Positions 26,647 to 33,678 of a DNA stretch of 47,257 bases are shown piece after piece. The stretch's first letter is position 1. Each line of letters starts with the position of its first letter. The DNA lies in contig NZ_BATM01000011.1 of NCBI RefSeq assembly GCF_000467185.1, positions 1-47,257 on the forward strand. Reading direction: 5' to 3'. The DNA is from Vibrio ezurae NBRC 102218. Its GTDB lineage: Bacteria > Pseudomonadota > Gammaproteobacteria > Enterobacterales > Vibrionaceae. Under the pieces are notes generated by a model. That model was not told where the DNA came from and did no database searches. It saw only the letters and a program-made list of their open reading frames with translations. Position numbers and translations under genes: made by a program.

Positions 26647-27789
26647 ATGAACCCAATTACTATCATTGGCAGTGGCTTTGCCGCTTACCAACTTGTTAAA
26701 ACATTGCGCCGTTCTAACGCTCAAGTCCCTATTCGCGTTATTACTGCTGATGAAGGTCATGATTACAACAAGCCTGATTTGAGCCATGTTGTGTCCAAGC
26801 AGCAATCACCACAAGATTTGATCACGGCGACGGCCGGTGAATTTGCTGAGCAGCAAAATATTGAACTGTGTGTAGAGCATTGGGTCAGTCGCATTGATGT
26901 TGAACAAAAAACGGTCGTGGCAAACGGCCAACATTTTGCTTACTCAAGCTTAGTGTTAGCTACGGGGGCTAGTGCTTTTATACCGCCTATTGATGGCTTA
27001 AAAGAGAGTCAGCCCATCACCTTAAATAGCTTACAAGAGTTTACACAACACGAAACGCGATTAAATAAAGCGGGATCAGTGATGGTCATTGGTGGGGGAT
27101 TAATCGGTGTCGAGATCAGCATGGATCTTGCATTTGCTAACAAAAAAGTGACATTAGCCGAGCCAAGTGCGCATTTAATGTCCAACCAATTACCTGAGCT
27201 TATTGCTTTAAAGCTTGATCAATCGATGAGATTAATGAATGTTGACCTTAAATTAGGTCAAGTCGTGAAACAGGTCGCAAAATCTGATGGGCAATTTGTA
27301 GTATCGTTAGACAACGGCGACGTAGTCAAGGTTGATGAAGTAATAGTCTGTACCGGTTTGATTCCAAATATTATCTTAGCAAAAGATGCTGGCCTATCTA
27401 CTGAACGAGGTATTTGTGTAGATGAGGCTATGCAAACGTCTTGTGAAGGTATTTATGCATTGGGTGATTGTGCGGAGCAGAATGGCCAAGTAAGAGCCTA
27501 TCTTCAACCAACGGTAATAAGTGCGTCGTCATTGGCGAAAACGCTACTGGGTGAACGTACCTCTGTGGTACTACCTAATATGATGGTGAAGGTAAAAACA
27601 CCTAGTTATCCGATTCAGATTGGCGGCACAACTTTAGAAAGTGCAGTGAGTCGGTGGAATCTAGATGTACATGCTGAAGGAATTGTAGCAAAAGCATTTA
27701 ACGAAGAAGATGTGATGATCGGATTCGTTGCTACAAAGGAAAAAACCAAGCAAGCCTTTCCACTATTAAGGGAGTTGTCCACTCAGTAA
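26647..27789 (+). CDS. norW: NADH:flavorubredoxin reductase
   Basis: FAD enzyme that passes electrons from NADH to the rubredoxin domain of NorV. The 380 residues show the FAD-binding GSGFAAYQLVKTLRR near the N terminus, the NADH-binding GGGLIGVEISMDLA (about residues 148-161) and the second FAD motif GIYALGDCAEQNG. I chose ATG at 26647, with AGAGGA seven bases upstream and only ten bases after norV. The longer frame begins inside norV and adds ten residues without support. Confidence 0.95.
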   Translation: MNPITIIGSGFAAYQLVKTLRRSNAQVPIRVITADEGHDYNKPDLSHVVSKQQSPQDLITATAGEFAEQQNIELCVEHWVSRIDVEQKTVVANGQHFAYSSLVLATGASAFIPPIDGLKESQPITLNSLQEFTQHETRLNKAGSVMVIGGGLIGVEISMDLAFANKKVTLAEPSAHLMSNQLPELIALKLDQSMRLMNVDLKLGQVVKQVAKSDGQFVVSLDNGDVVKVDEVIVCTGLIPNIILAKDAGLSTERGICVDEAMQTSCEGIYALGDCAEQNGQVRAYLQPTVISASSLAKTLLGERTSVVLPNMMVKVKTPSYPIQIGGTTLESAVSRWNLDVHAEGIVAKAFNEEDVMIGFVATKEKTKQAFPLLRELSTQ

Positions 27790-27983
27790 TTATTTTGGGT
27801 CTTAAAGCATTTACAAAATTGTTGTAGATGCTTTATCACTTCTAGAGTATTGCGCCCATTATCGAGTTCATCTAAACCTGCAAAGGTTTGTCGAGATAAG
27901 GGGTAAGTTTTGACTGTTTTGCAAATTAGTAGATCTAAACTAATAATGGTTTGAGACAAGGGTGCTGTATCTAGTCGGTTCAA
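27783..27983 (-). CDS. Possible small protein, convergent with norW
   Basis: A 66-residue leftward frame starting at TTG whose stop overlaps the end of norW by a few bases. Codon use looks like the neighbouring genes, and the sequence is mixed rather than low in complexity (LSRQTFAGLDELDNGRNTLE, then a Cys-containing tail). TAGGTC lies just before the start. I know no family for it. It could be a small regulator, a remnant, or chance. Confidence 0.3.
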   Translation of the reverse strand: MNRLDTAPLSQTIISLDLLICKTVKTYPLSRQTFAGLDELDNGRNTLEVIKHLQQFCKCFKTQNNY

Positions 27984-28036
27984 TTGACCTATTTACCTGA
28001 CAACGTATATTTACGTTGCTGAACAAGGACTTACTC

Positions 28037-28651
28037 ATGTCAATCCACACTTTTAATCAACCACCTGTTCATGATGATAAAACCAATAGCAATATTGGCC
28101 TTGATTTTAGCCACAACACTCGAGTAAGAGTTGGCGTGGGCGTTGGGACAATTGCTCTCGGGTTTGTGACGATGGCTTTTCCGCTCATCCCGCGTGAAAT
28201 CTTTATTCAATTATTCACCATAGGGCTTTCTAGCTTAGCGGTGGTGCTGATGCTTCTTCTATTTTCTAGTGCTCCTTCTTTGCAGCAAGTAGTCAGTGGT
28301 AGAGGGTTTAAAGGATACGCGACGTTGATTGTGCTGCTATTTGCTGCTTCATCGGCCATTAATTTGTCGGCTGATCATGGACTCTTTACGATCGCGGCAA
28401 TGGTGATCGGCTATTTCCTATTGGATGAAGTCTCGACAATTGTTCGTACGGTTCGCCAGCAGAGTTTTAAGTGTTTGGTGTTACCCGCTATCGATCTTGC
28501 TGTGACTTTAATTTGCTTAGGGATGCTCATTAGCGGTTTATCAGTTGATGGGATCTTTGTAGTGAGTGCGGTACTGGGATTAAAAGTGGTGTTACTGGGT
28601 TGCTCTACGGTATTAACATTGTCTGAGCCAAAAAACGAAAGCTTCTACTAA
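28037..28651 (+). CDS. HdeD-like (DUF308) integral membrane protein
   Basis: A 204-residue inner-membrane protein with six predicted helices in three pairs (about residues 35-55, 62-82, 92-112, 116-134, 148-168, 174-194), the plan of HdeD, an acid-resistance membrane protein of E. coli. The hydrophilic first 30 residues are cytosolic. I chose the ATG at 28037 because AGGA sits seven to ten bases upstream; the TTG 21 bases earlier has none. Whether it takes part in acid or NO stress is unknown, and its closeness to norVW may be accidental. A strong terminator follows. Confidence 0.65.
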   Translation: MSIHTFNQPPVHDDKTNSNIGLDFSHNTRVRVGVGVGTIALGFVTMAFPLIPREIFIQLFTIGLSSLAVVLMLLLFSSAPSLQQVVSGRGFKGYATLIVLLFAASSAINLSADHGLFTIAAMVIGYFLLDEVSTIVRTVRQQSFKCLVLPAIDLAVTLICLGMLISGLSVDGIFVVSAVLGLKVVLLGCSTVLTLSEPKNESFY

Positions 28652-28667
28652 GTAATTGAATTTAAAT

Positions 28668-28703
28668 AAAAAAGCCAGCTGATGTATTTTAGCTGGCTTT
28701 TTT
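28668..28703. terminator. Bidirectional terminator after the HdeD-like gene
   Basis: A 13-bp stem (AAAAAAGCCAGCT / AGCTGGCTTTTTT) with a 10-base loop lies between the convergent HdeD-like and RRM genes. Confidence 0.9.
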
Positions 28704-28710
28704 AATATCA

Positions 28711-28950
28711 CTAGTTTTTAGCGAGCTTGACTCGTATTTTACTTTTTTGCACGTTGCTTTGGTCAAGCGCTGCCATTGCGGCTTTTGCTTGTTCAGTGTC
28801 TGCCATCTCGACAAATGCAAACCCTTTAGACAGACCAGTTTCTTGGTCTAGTACTAGGTTGCACACGGACACGTCACCGTGTTCAGAAAATAGAACACGA
28901 ATTTCATGTTCTGTCATTTGGCGAGACAGGTTACGAACTAAAAGTTTCAT
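28711..28950 (-). CDS. Small RNA-binding protein with one RRM
   Basis: A 79-residue single-domain RNA recognition motif protein of the kind found in cyanobacteria and some gammaproteobacteria. RNP2 is LLVRNL (residues 3-8) and RNP1 is KGFAFVEM (residues 42-49), with the aromatic residues in place for stacking on RNA. The start has AAGGTC eight bases upstream. Likely a cold- or stress-related RNA-binding protein, from general knowledge of the family; targets are unknown. Confidence 0.9.
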   Translation of the reverse strand: MKLLVRNLSRQMTEHEIRVLFSEHGDVSVCNLVLDQETGLSKGFAFVEMADTEQAKAAMAALDQSNVQKSKIRVKLAKN

Positions 28951-29011
28951 CTTTGACCTTAATAAATTGATTCGAGACGGATTGTCTCAGGTTAGTCTGT
29001 GAATACCAAGC

Positions 29012-29602
29012 TTAAAATCCACCCGCCCATACATCGTACTCTTGTATTGCTTTCTGCTCAGCTTTTGTTAGAGGGGCAGGGTAGTAAGGTAGCATGAGTA
29101 ATTTCTCTGAAGGTTGCAGCTCCCAGTCAGGGGTAATTTTATGACGATGCAAAACCCCTTCTATACGCAAGTACATGAAATAACCATCCGCATGTGTGTT
29201 CGCATAGCTTGCAATAATACCTAGCTCTCCATTCGGCAATTTTACTTTGCGTCCCAAAGGAAAAAGTTGGTGTAGAGCAAAGCTGACTTTTGCATCTTGC
29301 AGTATCCCTTGTTTAAAGCGTTGCAGACCAATGGCTGTCGAGGTTGAGCGATGTGACCACCCAGCGAGAAACAACCCAGTTAAAGAATCCTTGAAAGGTT
29401 TTCCTTTATGCACTCCTTCATTACTGATGAATTGCACTGTCACTGAGTCACCTTGCTGATTGAGGATTTCTAGAAAAAGCTCCCCTGTTTTGTCTGCGAG
29501 TAATTTCATGGGATAGGCCAACTTAATGCGATGAGTATCAGAAAGTGCGCATAATGACGAATTTTGATTGCATCGTCTTTGATTTAGAGTCACATTGTGC
29601 AC
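29012..29602 (-). CDS. Conserved hypothetical protein
   Basis: I do not recognise it. The frame encodes up to 196 residues from a GTG. A more likely start may be the ATG at 29509 (MKLLADKTGELFLEILNQQG, 165 residues), as the first 31 residues look less folded; neither start has a strong RBS. There is no signal peptide or membrane segment, so it is probably cytosolic. The middle has a Lys/Gly-rich stretch (FPLGRKVKLPNGELGIIASY) and the C terminus ends PLTKAEQKAIQEYDVWAGGF. It is divergent from the VF530 gene. Confidence 0.6.
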   Translation of the reverse strand: MHNVTLNQRRCNQNSSLCALSDTHRIKLAYPMKLLADKTGELFLEILNQQGDSVTVQFISNEGVHKGKPFKDSLTGLFLAGWSHRSTSTAIGLQRFKQGILQDAKVSFALHQLFPLGRKVKLPNGELGIIASYANTHADGYFMYLRIEGVLHRHKITPDWELQPSEKLLMLPYYPAPLTKAEQKAIQEYDVWAGGF

Positions 29603-29635
29603 AATTTTTCAAAATCCTTAAACGGGCAGTAATTT

Positions 29636-29854
29636 ATGACACAGCAACAACCCAATAACCCATTACACGGGCTTTCTTTAGAAAAGATCTTAGTTCGATT
29701 AGTTGAGCATTACCAGTGGAGTGGTTTGTACGCCGAAGTACGTGTGAATTGCTTTAGCAATGATCCTTCGATCAAGTCCTCATTGAAGTTTTTAAGAAAA
29801 ACGCAATGGGCGAGAGACAAGGTTGAAGCCTTATATATCAGTACCTTTAGTTAA
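29636..29854 (+). CDS. VF530-family (DUF2132) small DNA-binding-like protein
   Basis: A 72-residue cytosolic protein with the family core [19 protein letters not shown] and the signature block [23 protein letters not shown]530 was solved as a structural-genomics target from Vibrio fischeri and proposed to bind DNA by fold; its role is unknown. It stands alone and has a weak RBS. Confidence 0.88.
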   Translation: MTQQQPNNPLHGLSLEKILVRLVEHYQWSGLYAEVRVNCFSNDPSIKSSLKFLRKTQWARDKVEALYISTFS

Positions 29855-29908
29855 ATGCTGGGTTAGGTCAATGCTTGGTGACGCTGTCACGTCAGATCAT
29901 GGTGATGT

Positions 29909-30304
29909 GTGATTGATACCAACATAAGCATATCATTACCTTCTCTTATACACAGGGTAGGCGGTGATGCCGTGAAAGAAGCAAAGCGATTGGCAGAGCA
30001 ACATGCTTGCCAATTAAAACGGGTGCGTCGCAGTCGCAATTGGATGATCAGTGGCGAGGCATTGCAGATACAGACGTTTTGTCAGTGTATTAATGTGCGG
30101 CATCCGGAATCGTTAGCATTTATAGTTAGAAAAATTACACCTGCATTGCAGCAACACCAAGATAAGTTGGAATCACCACAACAGCGTTTGAAGAGGTTGT
30201 TAGTTGAAGATCCAAACATGACGTTGTCTGAATTGATGGAACTGACTCAATGCTCGCTGGTGGAAGCTCGTCGTGCTAGGTTTGATGCTGATGATTTGCA
30301 GTGA
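29909..30304 (+). CDS. Conserved vibrio protein of unknown function
   Basis: A 131-residue basic cytosolic protein starting at GTG. The N-terminal part (ISLPSLIHRVGGDAVKEAKRLAEQHACQLKRVRRSRNW) is rich in Arg and Lys. The last 45 residues look like a helix-turn-helix-like segment (LLVEDPNMTLSELMELTQCSLVEARRARFD). Similar vibrio proteins carry the loose label ribosome-recycling-factor family in my memory, but I see no real Rrf signature. A nucleic-acid-binding role is plausible. Confidence 0.7.
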   Translation: MIDTNISISLPSLIHRVGGDAVKEAKRLAEQHACQLKRVRRSRNWMISGEALQIQTFCQCINVRHPESLAFIVRKITPALQQHQDKLESPQQRLKRLLVEDPNMTLSELMELTQCSLVEARRARFDADDLQ

Positions 30305-30314
30305 GCACTCAGGT

Positions 30315-30746
30315 TTAACGCTGCGCCTTGGGTACGCTTAATATCATTTTAAAATACGCCACCTCACTTTTATAAAAGCGCTCTCCTTCGGTATGCATAT
30401 CAAATTTATGGTAGAAGTCGATCGCCGATTCACGGGCATCACACCAAAACACATCGATATTGCGCTGGGTTAAATACTCAATAATATGGCGGATCATTGC
30501 GCTGCCAATACCTTTGCCTTGTTCTTGGGGGAGAGTGGCAAACTTGCGCAGTCTGGCATTACTAGCGGTGATAAATACCGAAGCCACGCATACCAGTTGT
30601 TCGTTTTTAAATGCACCAAAGTGTACGCCAAGTTCATCTTCATCTACCTTGCAAAACTCTATTGGTTTATTCGGCCAAAGCACTTGATGACGTATAGACA
30701 GGGTAGAGCTGGCGTTGATTTGACGGATTTGCATAGTATTTGTCAT
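30315..30746 (-). CDS. GNAT-family N-acetyltransferase
   Basis: Cytosolic acetyl-CoA-dependent acetyltransferase of 143 residues. The acetyl-CoA pyrophosphate-binding loop QGKGIGSAM follows the strand LRKFATLP, and a Tyr (FYHKFDM) stands at the usual general-acid position. The substrate is unknown. I chose ATG at 30746 (MTNTMQIRQINASS); the longer TTG frame adds a stretch without family similarity. RBS weak. It converges with the preceding rightward gene, with ten bases between stops. Confidence 0.85.
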   Translation of the reverse strand: MTNTMQIRQINASSTLSIRHQVLWPNKPIEFCKVDEDELGVHFGAFKNEQLVCVASVFITASNARLRKFATLPQEQGKGIGSAMIRHIIEYLTQRNIDVFWCDARESAIDFYHKFDMHTEGERFYKSEVAYFKMILSVPKAQR

Positions 30747-30805
30747 GCTAAGTAAATGGTGTATTTGGATTAAAGTTAGCAAATAGTATTGGTAGAGTCT
30801 ATATA

Positions 30806-30835
30806 CAAAAATCCCAGAGTCTATAAGCTCTGGGA
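30806..30835 (-). terminator. Terminator of the ABM monooxygenase gene
   Basis: On the minus strand an 8-bp stem (TCCCAGAG / CTCTGGGA) with an 8-base loop is followed by TTTTTG, 34 bases after the stop. Confidence 0.82.
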
Positions 30836-30868
30836 ATGTATTGTGCGTGCTAATGCCTATTGCGAGTA

Positions 30869-31159
30869 TTAGCCAATATGGGTCATTTCATTCACTTCAA
30901 ACGTCTCAATAGCCCCTTCGGTCGTCGCGACGAAATCCGCTAGATGCTGAGTATTCATATGTACTTGCCATAATTCACGAGATGCCCAGTTTTCGAAAAA
31001 TAAGAAGTGGGCTGGGTTTTCATTGTCTTGATGAAGATCGTAGCTAAGGCAGCCTTCTTCTGCGCGAGTAATGTCGATAAGTTTTAATAGCTCTGATTTG
31101 ATCAGCTCAACTTTATCCTGTTTAGCGATAATGTTAGCAACGATGGTTAGCTTAGTCAT
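30869..31159 (-). CDS. Antibiotic biosynthesis monooxygenase (ABM) domain protein, YgiN-like
   Basis: A 96-residue dimeric ferredoxin-like ABM-fold protein. The family pattern is clear: MTKLTIVANIIAKQDKVELI at the start, then EEGCLSYDLHQDNENPAHFLFFENWAS and HMNTQHLADF. Relatives such as YgiN oxidise or bind quinols and aldehydes; the substrate here is unknown. The RBS AAGGC is well placed. Its start codon and upstream 30 bases recur, slightly diverged, 2.07 kb away after the phosphatase gene (see the repeat entries). Confidence 0.9.
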   Translation of the reverse strand: MTKLTIVANIIAKQDKVELIKSELLKLIDITRAEEGCLSYDLHQDNENPAHFLFFENWASRELWQVHMNTQHLADFVATTEGAIETFEVNEMTHIG

Positions 31160-31210
31160 GATGTGCCTTATTTGGTGTCAATAAACCTGTTAGATAATAA
31201 TGCCATGATT
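31151..31210. repeat. Left copy of phosphatase-flanking direct repeat
   Basis: The stretch 31151-31186 matches 33221-33256 at 34 of 36 positions in the same orientation, and weaker similarity runs on to about 31210 (AGATA and ATGATT). It contains the ATG, RBS and early leader of the ABM gene on the minus strand. Confidence 0.75.
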
Positions 31211-31359
31211 CTATGAAGATATTTCGGTGAATATTAAGTTTGATATTTTTCTCTACTGGCACTTCACGGTTTGTTTTTGTTCTAGCACATGAAAAAGCCT
31301 AATCTTGTCTTCGCTTAGATATTCATTTAGGTACTTTTAAATAGGCTACGAGTCAGAAA

Positions 31360-31409
31360 GCCCGTTTTCTTACATTAGAGGTTATACTCTAGAATAGAGG
31401 GCAACGGGC
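31360..31409. other. Nested inverted repeats
   Basis: Outer arms GCCCGTT / AACGGGC (31360-31366 and 31403-31409) enclose inner arms TAGAG / CTCTA (31376-31380 and 31387-31391). The two levels would form a branched or bulged hairpin. It lies in the segment missing from the repeat copy on the other side of the phosphatase gene. Function unknown. Confidence 0.45.
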
Positions 31410-31531
31410 GCCTTTAAATATTGATATTCCGAGCGAAAGATAAAAGTGTATGTATTTTAATCTAATCTTTAAAAGTTTATGACAGAACAAATACGTCCTA
31501 CATTGAGTGATTGCTGGTGAACGAATGCGTT

Positions 31532-31553
31532 TATTTGATTATTGATGACAAAA
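31532..31553. repeat. Second short repeat, left copy
   Basis: TATTTGATTATTG-AT-GACAAAA here and TATTTGATTATTG-TC-GACAAAA at 33288-33309 agree at 20 of 22 positions in the same orientation. Confidence 0.6.
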
Positions 31554-31661
31554 CAGCCTTGTTTTTAGATAATTAATATTTACATTATTTTTCTTTAATA
31601 AAATCATCATGAAACGAATCTATATTCCATTTTAGTTTTTTCAATAATGGATATAACACAA

Positions 31662-33158
31662 ATGAAACCTTCTAATTCTACTCTTGCTATTTCTATTGCA
31701 GCTGCCCTTTTTCTTTCTGGCTGTCAATCTGAGAGCAGTTCAGATGAAGCAAATGACCCAATAAATAAAACCAAAAACGTTATTTTAATGATCACTGATG
31801 GAGCAAGTGATGGAGCTTGGGATATCGCAAGCTTTTGGCAACACGGTGAGTTATTAAATGATACTTATCCATTCAATGAGCTAGATACTCGTTATGCAAT
31901 GACGACTTATGCTCTAAATGGTAACTCAGCACCTGATGAAAGTGATAGCTGTGATCCTGACCAGTATGCAGAGGGCTTTAGCTACGATCCTGAAAAGGCC
32001 TCTGACGATACGCCAATTGAAGGCGATATGCTTTTTGCCGGTTATGATTACATTAATACTAACTACACTGACTCGGCGGCTTCTGGTACGGCTATTGCTA
32101 CGGGTCAATCAACTTACAATGGTGGTCTAGGCGTCAACAATTGTGGTGAGCCTCAAAAGCTAATCACGGAATATGCTCATGAGCATGGCCTTTCAACCGG
32201 TATTATTTCTAGCGTAATGTTCTCTCACGCAACGCCAGCGGCGTTTGGAGCGAACAATGTTTCACGTAATAACTACCATGCAATTGCCAACTCAATGCTA
32301 AAAAATGGCCATGCTGACCTAATTATAGGCAGTGGTCACCCTATGTATGATGGTGATGGTAAAAAATTAGCAGAGGATGATTATAACTTCAGCTATATTA
32401 GTGAAGATGATTGGAATGAGCTTCAAGCGGGTACGCTAACTTCAGCAACTTCTGAAACTCCTTGGACTTTCATTGAAACTAAAGAAAGTTTTGACAAGCT
32501 AGCGCAAGGCATCGCATCAGACGAAATAATGAATGGTCCGCTACTGGGTATTTTCCAAACGGGTTGGACGACACAATATGACCGTACTTGTGAAGATGAA
32601 ACCTTACGTGAAACCGCTTTTGCTTGTCCTGATCTGACGACGGTTCCAGATCTAGGCACTATGTCTGTAGGTGCATTGAACTATCTATCTCAAAATGAAA
32701 ATGGCTTCTTTGCTATGATCGAAGGTGGCGCAGTCGATTGGGCCGCTCACGGTAAAGACACTGCGGGTATTATCGAAGAGCAAGTTGACTTCCATAATGC
32801 AGTAAAAGATGTGTTTGACTGGGTTGAAGCAAACAGCAGCTGGGATGAGACTCTACTTATCGTGACAACTGATCACGGTAATGCGTACGTGTTAGGTGAA
32901 ACGTCTGATTCAGCTATCTATGCGGGTGTTGAAAACCCAGGTGCTGACAACATGCCAACAGTGACTTACTACAGTGGCTCTCATACTAACGAGTTAGTTC
33001 GTTTCTATGCGAAAGGTAATGGCGCGGATAAATTCTCTAAATATGTTATCGGTACTGATGAAAACTATGCAGAGCGTTACCGTCATACTGGTGCAAACGG
33101 TGACTACTTCCAAAATAATCACCTATTCCACGCGATTAAAGAGATTATTGAAGAGTAA
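31662..33158 (+). CDS. Alkaline phosphatase, lipoprotein
   Basis: Phosphomonoesterase that frees phosphate from organic esters outside the cytosol. The 498 residues start with a lipoprotein signal (MKPSNSTLAISIAAALFLSGC, Cys21). The core shows ILMITDGASDG (metal ligand Asp46), the nucleophile motif TDSAASGTAIATG (Asp137, Ser138), FSHATPAAFGAN and TTDHGNAYVLG. The usual MIGDGMG reads MITDGAS, and a canonical TADHET is absent, so this is a divergent member. An ATG five codons upstream is possible but has no RBS. It stands alone, with non-coding DNA on both sides and flanking direct repeats. I saw no firm Pho box. Confidence 0.88.
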   Translation: MKPSNSTLAISIAAALFLSGCQSESSSDEANDPINKTKNVILMITDGASDGAWDIASFWQHGELLNDTYPFNELDTRYAMTTYALNGNSAPDESDSCDPDQYAEGFSYDPEKASDDTPIEGDMLFAGYDYINTNYTDSAASGTAIATGQSTYNGGLGVNNCGEPQKLITEYAHEHGLSTGIISSVMFSHATPAAFGANNVSRNNYHAIANSMLKNGHADLIIGSGHPMYDGDGKKLAEDDYNFSYISEDDWNELQAGTLTSATSETPWTFIETKESFDKLAQGIASDEIMNGPLLGIFQTGWTTQYDRTCEDETLRETAFACPDLTTVPDLGTMSVGALNYLSQNENGFFAMIEGGAVDWAAHGKDTAGIIEEQVDFHNAVKDVFDWVEANSSWDETLLIVTTDHGNAYVLGETSDSAIYAGVENPGADNMPTVTYYSGSHTNELVRFYAKGNGADKFSKYVIGTDENYAERYRHTGANGDYFQNNHLFHAIKEIIEE

Positions 33159-33182
33159 TAACTGACGCTTTTTAGTGATGAG

Positions 33183-33212
33183 AAAAGGCATACTCGAAAG
33201 GGTATGCCTTTT
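33183..33212 (+). terminator. Terminator of the phosphatase gene
   Basis: An 11-bp stem (AAAAGGCATAC / GTATGCCTTTT), a loop of eight bases and T/A-rich trailer, 24 bases after the stop. Confidence 0.88.
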
Positions 33213-33220
33213 ATAGCTAC

Positions 33221-33309
33221 CTTAGTCATGATGTGCTTTATATGGTGTCAATAAACTGATGAGATACTATTATGATTAATAATAACGTATTTGATTATTG
33301 TCGACAAAA
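33221..33309. repeat. Right copy of phosphatase-flanking repeat (fused)
   Basis: Bases 33221-33256 match 31151-31186 (34/36), including a dead copy of the ABM start (ATGACTAAG on the minus strand, then diverging). Bases 33288-33309 match 31532-31553 (20/22). Between them only 31 bases remain where the left side has 345. It looks like an old duplicate of the left region with an internal gap. Confidence 0.7.
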
Positions 33310-33613
33310 AGAGCTACTGCTCATATTCAAACCGAATTTAACCTCGATGAGTTATATACCAGAACAGTAGATGGTTGAAGATAGCAAGTAAATTAAATTA
33401 CTTGGACTTAAAATAAGGTACAATACAATTCAACCTCTGTTTGGATAAAAGCTTGTTAGCGAAAATAGACTACGAGAAAATCACCTGAAAGCAGCAAACT
33501 TTGTTGCGTGAATTTTCTATGAATAAATACGCTGATTGAATTTAAGTTTTGAGCTTAAATGTCCACGGACAAGATACAAGACTTTAGTTAAATAACATTG
33601 TTCTGTATTTAAA

Positions 33614-33669
33614 AATAGAGTGCTGTTTGCCGTTCAACTTACGGGTCTTTGCATACACAACACTCTATT
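33614..33669 (-). terminator. Structured element, possible roxA terminator
   Basis: Outer arms AATAGAGTG / CACTCTATT (9 bp, extended by three pairs after a mismatch) enclose CCGT / ACGG. On the minus strand the element begins ten bases after the roxA stop and ends in TTTTTAAA, as a terminator would, though the loop is unusually long. Confidence 0.5.
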
Positions 33670-33678
33670 ATTCCCCGT

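Larger units (their letters stand above)
31160..31661. other. Long intergenic region before the phosphatase gene
   Basis: 502 non-coding bases. It holds the left direct repeat, a nested hairpin (31360-31409) and a second short repeat (31532-31553). The last 60 bases before the gene are very AT-rich. No promoter is clear. A Pho box was looked for and not convincingly found. Confidence 0.65.
33159..33678. other. Long intergenic region after the phosphatase gene
   Basis: 520 non-coding bases: the phosphatase terminator, a degenerate block (33221-33309) that copies the ABM gene leader region, about 300 AT-rich bases with no recognised content, and a structured element (33614-33669) next to roxA. 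Confidence 0.7.

Noticed and set aside
31440..31500. Pho box upstream of the alkaline phosphatase gene
   Set aside because: A single TGTCATAAAC-like half on the minus strand is seen without the second 7-base repeat at the required spacing, and it lies about 170 bases from the start.
31360..33669. Nested hairpins as integron attC sites
   Set aside because: attC sites begin RYYYAAC and end GTTRRRY. The arms here read GCCCGTT/AACGGGC and AATAGAGTG/CACTCTATT, so the core sites are absent, and no integrase gene is present.
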